Source: Rhodosporidiobolus odoratus | Lineage: Eukaryota; Basidiomycota; Microbotryomycetes; Sporidiobolales; Sporidiobolaceae | Reading direction: 5' to 3' | DNA: 64,000 nucleotides | NCBI GenBank assembly: GCA_034387635.1 | Contig: JAOANU010000008.1 | Location: 62,001-126,000 of the forward strand | Shown here: in pieces, positions 47,747 through 59,658 of the stretch | Layout: each line of letters starts with the position of its first letter | Numbering within the stretch: the stretch's first letter is position 1 | Program-made: the position numbers and the translations under genes | The notes under the pieces: model-generated | Told to the model about the DNA's origin: nothing | Seen by the model: only the letters and a program-made list of their open reading frames with translations | Database searches by the model: none

Positions 47747-50700
47747 ATGGTTCCCCCGATCGCTTCCGGCGCCGCCGCGGTCTATCAACCTGGCAAGGCC
47801 CCCCTCCTCCTCGACGACTCTCCGGCCGGCCTCACTGCTTTCACCCGTGCTGCCCGCCTATTCTTCCGCTCCAAGAAGATCGACACGGACGAAGACAAGA
47901 TCGCTTACATCGGCGCCGGTCTCTCTTCCTTCCAGGATCTCTATCAGTGGTACCTGTCGGCGGCGGAGGAACACGAAGCGAAGCGATACGACGCCTTCCT
48001 CCTCGAGTTACAGAAACGGGCCCTTCCCCGAGACTACATCTGGGAAGCGCGAGGGCGGATTAGGACGGCGAAGCAAGGAGATAAGGATTTTGAGGACTGG
48101 CTCGAGGAGATGAGGGCGGAGCACCTCTCGCTTACCGACAAGATCCTCTCCACCCGTGACTTCGTCGAGTCGCTACTCTACGGCATGGACCCGGAACTAT
48201 CCGCCGTACTTCGTCAAGGAACCGCCCTCAAGAGCAGCGGTCTTCATCGAGACGACCTCGAAGCACTCGCGGTCTCGACCACGGCCATCATCTACCCAGC
48301 TACTCTCGACTACCTAGTCTTTGACCGCGAGGCTCGCGATGAGTGGTCGAAGATCGCCACCAGACGCCGCAGCAATGCCGCTCAACTCAGGTCTCTCAAC
48401 AAGAAGACGGCCAGCCTCTCGGTCGCCACCACTTCTCGCTCGACTCCTACCTCGTCCCGCAACACGCCGACAAGGTCAACCATGACGACTACGACTACGG
48501 CGTCAGGGAACGCGAATCCTGGAGGATACCGGTCGCGCCCAGCAAAGCTTACCGAGCTGGAGAAGGACTGGCTCTCGGCCAATCGGGGCTGTTTCCGTTG
48601 TCGCAAGTCCAACGTCGACCACGAAGCCGCTTCCTGCGTCGACTGGCCGACCGCCGACTACGTCGTTCCCGTCCCCCCCGGTTGGACCAAGGACTCCCCC
48701 GCCGCAACTTCTACCACTACCCGAGTAGGACTCGCCGCCGTGCATGGTTTCGACGACGAGGAAATCGACCTCCCGGAGTCGCTGGCACAGGGCACGGACT
48801 CAGATTCGGATGCGTGCATTCTCCCTCCCCTATCCCTTCAAGTCGGGTCGAGACGGTCGGGTCTTCTCACGGACGCTCTCGCTGACTCCGGTTCATTCGT
48901 TTTGCTTATTTCAGATAAGCTAGCGTCTAGACTAGGGTTAGTGAGGCAGAAGTTGAGTAGACCTAAGACTTATCGGCTTGCAATCGAAGGAGGAGATGAG
49001 GACAAACAAATCTCGGAATTCGTCCACGTCCGGCTTTCTCTCGCGAACGGTAGTTGGAAGGCAGGTCCGACAACACTTCTCGTCGCACCGCTAGAGGAAC
49101 CCTACGGAATCATTCTCGGCACACCTTTCCTCCGTCAACATCGCATCACCATCTCTCTCTTCCCGGATCCGCAACTTCTCATTGCTCAACCCTCTCCCCT
49201 AGAGCCGATCGATTTGTACGCCGATTCGGAAGGACCAATGACGCAGACGGAGACGTTGGAGGCGATGGACGACGAGGATCGTGACGGAATGATGGACGCG
49301 GCGATGGAAACGTTAATTGCGCGAGTGGAAGCGCGAACGGAAGAGGAACTGGAGATGGCGGAAAGGGCGGCGAGGGTCATGGCGGACTACGACGACCTCT
49401 TCCCCGACGTCCTCCCTGCTCTCACCCGCGACTACCTCGAACGGACGACGACTCGACACAAGATCAATCTCGCCGACACGTCCAAGTCGCACAATCAAAG
49501 AGGGTTCAACGTTCCACGCAAGTGGAGGGAACGATGGAAGAAGATGTTGGACGAGCACATCAAGGCAGGACGACTTCGACCGTCAACTTCGCCCTTCGCC
49601 TCTGCCGCCTTCGTCATCCCGAAGAAGGATCCGGCTGCAGACCCGCGTTGGGTCAATGACTATTGTGTCCTCAACGCTAACACGGTCAAGGACAGGACAC
49701 CTTTACCTGTCCCGGATGTGGTCCTCAGTGATGCGGCGTTAGCGAAGATCTGGGGGAAGATCGACATGACTAACGCTTTCTTCCAGACTCCGATGTCGGA
49801 GGAAGACGTCGCTAAAACCGCGATTAAGACTCCGTGGGGACTCTTCGAGTGGACGGTCATGCCTCAAGGGCTATGCAACGCTCCAGCAACACATCAAGCG
49901 CGGGTCAACGAGGCTTTGCGGCATCTCATCGGAGTTTGCTGTCAAGCTTTCGTCGATGATATCATTATCTACTCGTCTTCCTTCGAGGAACACGAGAAGA
50001 ATTGCCGGGCGGTGTTGGACGCCCTTCGAGCAGCAAACCTTTTCTGCTCCCGGAAGAAGACTGATCTTTTTACTACTCAAACAGACTTCCTTGGACACAT
50101 CATCTCGCGTGACGGCCTCGAAGCGGATCCAAGCAAGGTCGAGAAGATCAAGAACTGGAGCGTCCCCACTACGGTTACTAAGGTGAGAGGTTTCCTTGGC
50201 ATCGTTCAGTACTTGCGGAAGTTTATTCCGCAATTGGCTGAACACACGGCGTTATTGACCCCCTTGACGAGGAAGGGTCTTACGCGCATTGATCACTTGT
50301 GGGGGGAGCGGGAGAACCGGGCATTCGAGGCGATCAAACGGATCGTCACCTCGTTGCCGGTGCTTCGTCCAGTCGATCAAGACTCGGACGAGCCCATCTG
50401 GTTGATGACGGACGCGTCCAAGGTTGGCATCGGCGCCGTCCTTCTACAGGGGAAGGATTGGAAGACGGCGCTGCCCTGTGGATTTTATTCGAGGCAATAC
50501 ATCGCGGCGGAGAAAAACTATCCGACCCATGAGCAAGAGCTCTTGGCGGTAGTGGCGGCGATGAAGGCGTGGCGCTTGGACTTGTTGGGCGTGTCGTTTC
50601 GTGTGCTCACCGATCATGACACGCTTCGTCACTTCCGCACTCAGCTCACCTTGTCGAAAAGACAAGCTCGCTGGACGGAAGTGTTAGCGGACTATGATTA

Positions 50701-52280
50701 TGAGCTGGAGTACATACCTGGGCCGCAGAATGCGGTAGCGGATGCGATGAGTCGTTTCTCCTTCGGAGAGAACGAGGGGGCCATGGCGGTTTGTGGCATA
50801 TCTACAACTTCTCTTCCTCCCGCATTTTTGCGGAAATTGGACAGTAGCTACGCTGACGATCCCTTCTGCTCCCAACTCCTCCGCAATCTTTCTTCCTCTC
50901 CAGGTTTCTCACAGCGGGACGGTCTCCTGTACTTCGAGGAAGAACGGTTGGTGGTTCCCAGGGACGTTCAGGTGCGCGAGACTCTTTTGCACGATGCGCA
51001 CGACGCGCTTGGACATCTCGGTCCCAAGAAGACGCTGTCGAGTCTTTCGCAGTCGTTTTACTGGCCGGGAATGTCCAAGGACGTTTTGCGCTACGTTTCC
51101 TTGTGCGATGGATGTCAGCGCTTCAAGTCTCGAACGACAAGGCGCGCCGGTCAGCTTCACGGGCTACCGGTGCCGTTGCGTCCGTTCGAAGACGTCGCGC
51201 TGGATTTCGTGGGCCCTCTTCCACTGTCCGAGGGCAAGGACATGCTCCTGACGGTGACGGATCGACTGTCGGGCTACACTCGACTTCTAGCGTGCCGTTC
51301 TAAGGACGGTGCCAAGGAAGTAGCGGAGGTAGTCTATCGGGGATGGTATGCACTGTTCGGATTGCCGAAGCGTTTAGTCTCCGATCGAGACAAACTCTTC
51401 ACTTCACGGTTTTGGAAGGCCTTACACGACCGAGTCGGGGTCAAACTTCAGATGTCTACTGCCTTCCACCCCGAAACAGATGGCCGAAGCGAGCGGACAA
51501 ACAAGACGGCAGTGCAAGTCCTCCGGCAATATGTCTCAAGGCAGCAAAAGGATTGGGTGCGTTTTCTCTCTTCGGTTGAGTATTCTATGAATACTGCCGT
51601 GAACGATTCCACAGGTGCTAGTCCCTTCGAAGTCGTTCTCGGGTTCCGTCCTTCCCTCTTCCCCTCGTCCTCCTCTTCCCCGCCTTCGTCCCTCCCGGCC
51701 GTGGAGCAAGTCCTTGCCGATTGCGCAGCAAAAATCGGCGAAGCTTGGGACGCATTGGCGGCGTCGAAGGTCAGACAAGCAGAACAGGCGAACAAGCGGC
51801 GCAGTGGATCAAGGTTTCAAGGTTGGAGACTTGGTGATGGTGGACTCGGCGGACAGACGGGCCCGCTACAAAAGCCGAGGAGGCGACTCGCGAGCAGCAA
51901 AGCTGTTCCCTCGTTGGGACGGCCCTTACGCGGTCGAGGCGGCCTTCTCGGACACCTCTACCTACCGCCTCTCCCTTCCTTCTTCCGACCGATCGCACCC
52001 GACCTTTCATTCGTCTAAGCTGAAGGCCTACCATTCCAACGACGCTCTCCTCCACCCTACCCGCGAACCTCCTCAACCGGAACCGATGGATGTGGAGGGC
52101 GAAAAGGAGTACAAGGTTGAGGCGATCGTCGACGAGAAAGGGAAGGGAAGGACGCGGAAGTATTTGGTTCGGTGGGAAGGATACCCGGACTCGGAGAATA
52201 CATGGGAGACGGCGGCAAATGTGGAGGATACAGCGGCGTTGGACCAATGGGAGGAGATGAAGGGGGAGGGGGGGACTTAG
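47747..52280 (+). pseudogene. Gypsy-2 gag-pol with chromodomain, one frameshift
   Basis: Single frame from ATG 47747. Gag is followed by a zinc knuckle CFRCRKSNVDHEAASC (CX2CX6HX4C), protease ADSGSFVLLIS, reverse transcriptase with KIDMTNAFFQTP, VMPQGLCNAP and the active-site FVDDIIIYS, RNase H with LMTDASKVGIGA, integrase finger HDALGHLG...CDGCQRFK and core DFVGPLP...SDRDKLF...HPETDGRSE. Near 51800-51815 a one-base shift is required to pass from QANKRRSG to DQGFKVGDLVMVDS. The shifted frame ends with a chromodomain (EYKVEAIVDEKGKGR...YLVRWEGYPDSENTWE) and stops at 52280. Otherwise the element looks young and complete. Confidence 0.92.
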
Positions 52281-52315
52281 CGCGAAGGGTTCTCGCTGGA
52301 AGGGGAGGGGGAGGG

Positions 52316-52580
52316 TGTCAGGCTAGTGCCTCACTGGCAGTAGGAAAAGGAAGTGAGGTGGGAAAAGGTGAGACAACGGGCGGCGGAGGTTGAGGGATAA
52401 GCACTCTCGCCTCGGTTCTTCTCTTCACGCTCACGCTTACGGAGAACGAACCAGGTGAGCTCCCATTTTGTAGCTTCTCTTCACGCTCACGCTTACGGAG
52501 AACGAACCAGCAATCCACGCTGTTCTCTTGTCTCTTCGTTGCAGTAGCGCCTCAGTGTTGGTCGTTTGAGCGACCTTCCA
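52316..52580 (+). repeat. Gypsy-2 right LTR
   Basis: 265 bp, same layout as the left LTR including the duplicated 37-bp unit. It differs at position 4 (TGTC versus TGTA) and a few other sites. Confidence 0.93.
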
Positions 52581-52585
52581 GAGGA

Positions 52586-52973
52586 GAGTGAGACTTAGAG
52601 GGAGCAGAGCTAGGAGAGATGGTAGGCGACGAGGTGGATGCGACGAGTCGAGGTTGGCTGAAGGTAGCTGCAACAACCGGATCAACCAAATCCTCGTCAA
52701 AAACGTACCCCGGATGAGGAGGGGCAGATAAGGAAGAAAAAGGACTCAGATTCGGGTCAGGCGGCCTCGAGGCGAGAGATGTCTAAAAGCGGGACAGAAA
52801 CCACGCTTCTACATCGTCTTCCGAAGGTAGAGAACCGCCCCCAGAAAGAAGCCGCGCTACAGCTTGTCGGCAAATGCACGAACGAGCCGATCCTGGCGGG
52901 TTGAATCTCTCATCATTGGATCGGAAAACGGCGGGGAAAAGATCCTGGGACGGCGAGCAAGGTTTACCATTCC
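52586..52973 (-). pseudogene. Gypsy-1 fragment between gag and protease
   Basis: Minus-strand frames include a Ser/Thr/Pro-rich stretch (VASTSSPTISPSSAPSK) that joins the protease fragment across the Gypsy-2 insertion. Several stops interrupt the part next to gag, so it is decayed or not translated in one frame. Confidence 0.55.
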
Positions 52974-54209
52974 TTACCCGCCGCCTACTTTTCCCTCACC
53001 ATCAGAGGATTCAGAACCCGACTCTTCCGAAGGGATTGGAGGAGGAGTTGAAGGAGGGAGAGGGGAAGCGGCCTTCATGACGGCGATCCGGACAACCCGA
53101 GGGTCTTGACGACTATTGGGACAACTGAGGGAGTAATGGTTAGACTCCTTCGCGCAATTGTAGCACCGAACTGGGTCGCGAGGAGTACGACCGTCCGGAC
53201 GAAACCAAGACGACTTGTCCGACATGCGATGCGAAGACTGCCACTCAACCGCGAGGTCAAGCCAGGATCGGGATGAGTGACCTGCGGGTAAGGACGAAAT
53301 TGGGACTTGGGTTGAGACCGGAGCCAAGCCGTTAGACTGAGTCCGTCGGGGCGTCGCAGGAGCTGTGGAAGAAGTAGAAACGGGGACAGACCGGGAAGTC
53401 GTTGGACGTTCAAGAGTATCGTAACGCGACGTGACCTCCACAAGCTCCGCAAACGAATAAACCTTCTCGCGACCTGAGACGGCCTCGTGAACCGCCTTGA
53501 CACCCTTGAACCAGTTTCGCACATCGATGTTGAGGCCCTCGAGGAAAGTTGACGACTTGTCCTCGGCGGCGATGACGCGATCGAAACATTCGTTAGCGAG
53601 TTGCTCGATGGTCGAACCAAATTGGCGGACCTTGAGGACGCCTTGAGTCGCCTTCCGGTACTTGCGGAAAGCGGTCTCGGCGGCACCGGGATCGGACCAG
53701 TGCTTGCGGACGGCGGCGAAAACTTCGATAGGCGTCTTGAAAGGGGTGATCCGATGGGTACTCTCAAACCAACTGAGAGTCGATAAATGTCCTTGAAGTC
53801 CTGAAGACGACGAGGAAGATGAGCGATGGTCTGGCAAGAAAAGCGATCTCACCGTATACCACGCATGCGGAGTAAGTTCGGGGTGGATTGGGGAATGGAG
53901 AGGAAATCCTAGAGCCTGGAGGTAGAGCTCAGTGCTACGACACCACGCTTCACGCGTGAAGTAGTCGTAATCGCCGCTCCAAGCCTTGGGAGGGTAGATC
54001 TTCTTGACGACCATGTCGCGGTAGACAGTGGGAACACCAGGGACGTCCCGGTAGACGACAGGATCGGGACCTCCGTACAAACTGGGTTGAGGGCCGTGGT
54101 GGAAGAGGTTAGGTTGTTGCGGCGGGGTAGGAAGGAGAAGAGGGCCATTCGGTTCAGACCGGGGTTCGACTCGTTCGCCCTGTTTCTTCTCACTGTGCTG
54201 GTTCTTCAT
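52974..54209 (-). pseudogene. Gypsy-1 gag
   Basis: An open frame of 411 codons. The middle resembles Ty3-type gag, with an aromatic-rich helical core (WSGDYDYFTREAWC, FRKYRKATQGVLKVRQFGST), followed by a Ser/Pro linker and a zinc knuckle CYNCAKESNHYSLSC near residue 350. The first ATG (54209) lies inside the neighbouring solo-LTR fragment, so the true N-terminus and leader are lost. Confidence 0.8.
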
Positions 54210-54340
54210 GGCTCACACCGATCTCTCTGCTCACTAGGTCCGTAGTATGTACTTTCCCACTAGCTTATCTCATCTGGAATTAAGGCTCATAACAATCTCT
54301 CTGCTTGCTAGACACTTCTCTCAAGGGAGAAGCTTATATA
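54191..54340 (+). repeat. Copia-2-family solo LTR, right part
   Basis: About 150 bp matching the second part of the Copia-2 LTR from GGTTCT..CA to GAAGCTTATATA. It is followed by CAACC, matching the duplication before 31414. It keeps both copies of the internal repeat (ATCTCTCTGCTCACTAG followed by GTCCGTAGTA, and ATCTCTCTGCTTGCTAG). Confidence 0.75.
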
Positions 54341-54529
54341 CAACCAAACAACAGAAGGATAGGACCACATTGGGAAAGGTAGAGACCAACCAAAGAAGTG
54401 AAGGAGGACAAGAAACGAAGTAGAGCGAAGCAATAAGAGGGGAAACAAGGGATCCCACCACTGCGACCTTCCCAAACCAAACATCAACTCCTCCTCAAAC
54501 ACAATGCCCACCCTCTCTCACAATCAACA
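54341..54529 (-). repeat. Copia-1-family solo LTR, reverse, right part
   Basis: Read in reverse this aligns with the first 160 bp of the Copia-1 LTR. Shared blocks include GGGAAAGGTAG, ACCAAAGAAGT and CCTTCCCAAACCAAACATCA, ending at CAATCAACA (54529), the reverse of the TGTTGGTTG start. It completes the fragment at 30984-31413. Confidence 0.75.
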
Positions 54530-55053
54530 AGTAGGACACAGCTTGACAGGACACAACATTTCACACTCAGCCAACCGTTCCAATCTAGCTTGCGTGTGAG
54601 GCAAGATTCTGACAAACACATATGCTCACCAATACACATTGACTGAGGGCTATTGGTCTTCTGGTCAATCACAATCAAAGCAAGGGAGGCTACCCTAGAA
54701 CAGCTTTTTGACATCTTGAGAAGGTCAACAGTCAGATTAAAAAAGCTGCACAGCACTGCTTTTCTCTGAATGCCCGCCCCACATGTTCGGGATCTGCAAT
54801 GTAATGCACCAAATACAGAGGCAAGACAAGGGAAAGTGAGATGAGAGCGAGCAAGGGGGGTTGATGCTGCAGCACTGCTTCCGAGTGCTTGCTGGCATGA
54901 GGCTGATAGGTTTGCCAGAGATCATGCCAGCCCGAAATGCCGGAGGAGAGCCAGCAAAATTCACAGAGTACATAGGCACAGTCAACACAGCAAGAGAGAG
55001 AGGGAAGCAATTGGGCTGATGTTGAGCATATTTAGCAGTCTGAGGGGCAAGAG
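54530..55053. other. Less GC-rich spacer right of the nest
   Basis: About 520 bp in the same compositional style as 29768-30983. No gene or known repeat was recognised. It is probably the continuation of the original target. Confidence 0.4.
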
Positions 55054-55550
55054 AAGGAACTCGCAGCCCGAAAGCCACAAGCTCCGTCCGAAATATTTCG
55101 TCTCTGTGCTAGCCCTGTGGACCACACTCAACAGCAGTGCTCCGTAGGACTAAGAGTCGCCGTGCAATGCGTAGCGCCACTGAGGGACGCTCACATTCAT
55201 GAGGTGCGCGCCGAAACCAGGTAAGTATAACTATAGCCTCCACAATGTGTGCTAGCCATGGTAGCAAGAAGGCAGCTCTCTACTTCTGGGAAAGTTGGGT
55301 TTTCCCAATCGTCTTACCTTAGCTGGACTGGATGTGGTCTGGCTGGGAACACCTCTACAGGGTATACACTGCAGCTTATATCCAAGGTAGCTGGCAGCGG
55401 CATGGCACGCTCTCTGGTCAGGTCCTTCCACGTCCATCCAGCTTGCCTTGCAGAGGGAACCATCCCACATCCGGTTCAAATCGGCTCTCCTGCTTCTCTT
55501 GGTTCTGGTGTGGCTCACTTCTCACACATACAGTGTGGCTGAGCTGCCTC
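55054..55550 (+). repeat. 497-bp direct repeat, right copy
   Basis: Same sequence and orientation as 29271-29767. The sequence to the left (GGGGCAAGAG) and to the right (CAGGCATCTT) differs from that around the left copy, so the match ends sharply on both sides. Confidence 0.85.
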
Positions 55551-56176
55551 CAGGCATCTTTCATGGAACTTTGACCTGCACAGAGGTAGGCTATAGGCCA
55601 CATTCAGACCAGGAAAGCGCACACGTGGAAGATGCGAAAGTCGGAAACAAGGTTTCTTTATATTTTCATGCATCCTTTGTGTTCAAGCTTTTGGATGCCA
55701 AGCTGTAGGCTGTGGTCATTTGGCTCTCTGCCGTCAGACAAAACCGATTGCTACAAGCAAGAAGTATATTTTTTCAGGTGCAGCAGTGTTTGCTTCTTTT
55801 CCCCCAATATCCGGCGGCCCCGGTCCTGACCAACTTGGAGGTCCGCCTCGCCCTCCCCCTTTTCTGAGCAAGGCGAGCGTACCACAATTGTGCCGCGAGG
55901 CCGAGTGCCATGGCGAAGGAAGTATTACAGGAGAAAAGCAAGAAAAGCAAACGAGACACGAGTCTAAGACGATACTGAGGCAAATGCACGCCAACAGGCG
56001 TTACATCAATCAAGCACCCTGAAGAGCAGTAGCTGAGCATAGCAGGACCCTCGGGAAGCGCCCAAAAGAGTGTCAGAACACAGGGCAAACAGCGCGATGC
56101 GTGTTGCGAAAAGGGGCAAATAAACAAACAACAGGGTACGAAAGACGAAAGACGACACTGCCCCAACCACCATGCT
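55551..56176. other. Region downstream of histone H4
   Basis: About 630 bp. It should hold the H4 3' UTR. Otherwise there are no convincing frames, and composition returns to GC-rich from about 55800. Confidence 0.45.
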
Positions 56177-58579
<2,403 letters not shown>

Positions 58580-59316
58580 ATGGCCAAAGCCAAGCAGACC
58601 CCGGTGCCCGAAGTCGTCAGCCAACCCGCCAAGCGCAAGGCTACCTCCGAAATCGACGACATCTTCTCCAACGTCAAAAAGCCAAAATCATTGCAGCCCG
58701 CGGTCGACGTTGCAGAGATAGTGGAAGGTGCAGGGACAGCAGAGGGCGTGAAGAGAAAGAAAGGCAAGAAGTCCAAGAGCAAAGCAGAGGCAGCAGCTGA
58801 GGAGTCGAATACCAAGCCTCAACAGGTTGGCGAGGACAAGGTGGGAACGGTGACACGGAGAGCTCCCGTTGAGATTATCGATACAAGCAAAGCGATCGAG
58901 GCGTACAAGCCAGAGCCAGTGCCAGTCAGGACGGCGCTCGGGGCGGACGCGACGGACGCGGAACGAAAAGCGGCGGAAGAAGAGGAGCGCTTCATGGACA
59001 GTCGGGGTACCCGTAAGCGCCTTCCTTCCTTTGATCCGGCTGTCACGGGCCTGATGACTCTGCAACAGGACGAAAGACGGATGACGGCCTGCCAATCTAC
59101 GACACGGCGGAGCTCAGAATTGGCTTAGGCGGAGGTGCGCTCTCTTTACCGTGCTCTGCCGCGATGCGTCTCATTTATCCTTTCCCTTGGCTTATGCGCT
59201 TGTCTCATGCAGATACCGAGCTCTGTCCCTTCGACTGCGATTGCTGTAGGCAATCTCGCTCGTCAAGTCCGCTTTCTTGCCTGACCCCGAATGCTCGTCC
59301 TTCTGCAGGCTTCTGA
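58580..59316 (+). CDS. DUF1764 family protein
   Basis: Exons 58580-59012, 59069-59134, 59213-59245 and 59309-59316 encode 179 residues. The N-terminal two-thirds is charged and disordered, with nuclear-localisation-like KRKKGKKSKSK. The C-terminal domain RKTDDGLPIYDTAELRIGLG followed by GGDTELCPFDCDCCF is the hallmark of DUF1764, a conserved eukaryotic family of unknown function whose Cys-rich end may bind metal. The final Cys-Phe-stop is recovered only by an 8-nt last exon (GCTTCTGA). Without that splice the protein would continue for about twenty unrelated residues. Confidence 0.85.
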
Positions 59317-59658
59317 GCCGCGCCATCGCCACTCGCGAACCTTGGCCCCAACACTCTGGCTCTCAGGCCCATCGGCCTTATGCGATCGCTCCGACACTCG
59401 CCACCATTCTCTTCACTCTGTTTGTTGTAGCATTTGCGTTTCTGGCTTGATCCATCTGCAGCTCTGTGTTGACCGACTCTGCACGCACGTCGCAGGCTTC
59501 CGGTCACACAAAGAACCTCGAGTCGCAGAGATATAGATTGACATCTGCAGGAAAAGAAAATTGTCTAGCCAGATTGCGAAGACCCTCCAGCGTCGTCACA
59601 CAGCTCTTCCTCCTACCGTTCACTTCATATTATATTTTGCCTCGAATGCGCTCGAGCG
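59317..59658. other. Intergenic
   Basis: About 340 bp between the DUF1764 and polymerase genes on the same strand. No structure was recognised. Confidence 0.5.

Larger units (their letters stand above)
47267..52580 (+). mobile_element. Gypsy-2: Ty3/Gypsy chromovirus
   Basis: A 5314-bp element in opposite orientation to its host Gypsy-1. LTRs of 265 bp (47267-47531 and 52316-52580) start TGTAAGG/TGTCAGG and end CTTCCA. The target duplication GAGGA is at 47262-47266 and 52581-52585. A long purine tract (GAAGGGGAGGGGGAGGG) precedes the right LTR. The LTRs are nearly identical, with two or three differences visible. One frameshift separates integrase from the chromodomain. Confidence 0.95.
31510..54190 (-). 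mobile_element. Gypsy-1: Ty3/Gypsy chromovirus, minus strand, hit by three insertions
   Basis: Coding blocks in minus-strand order are gag (54209-52974), protease region (52973-52586 and 47266-46486), protease-RT linker (40791-40629) and RT, RNase H, integrase and chromodomain (34962-31854). Removing Copia-1, Copia-2 and Gypsy-2 together with one copy of each 5-bp duplication restores a continuous reading across each site. The element carries TGA stops at 40695-40697 and 46879-46881. A 3' LTR is inferred at 31510-31892. No 5' LTR was found, and gag runs directly into the solo-LTR fragment at about 54190, so the 5' end is probably deleted. Non-functional. Confidence 0.85.

Noticed and set aside
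29271..55550. Reading the 497-bp repeats as LTRs of one giant outer element
   Set aside because: No TG..CA ends, no target duplication, no adjacent primer site or purine tract, and identity inconsistent with the diverged insertions between them.
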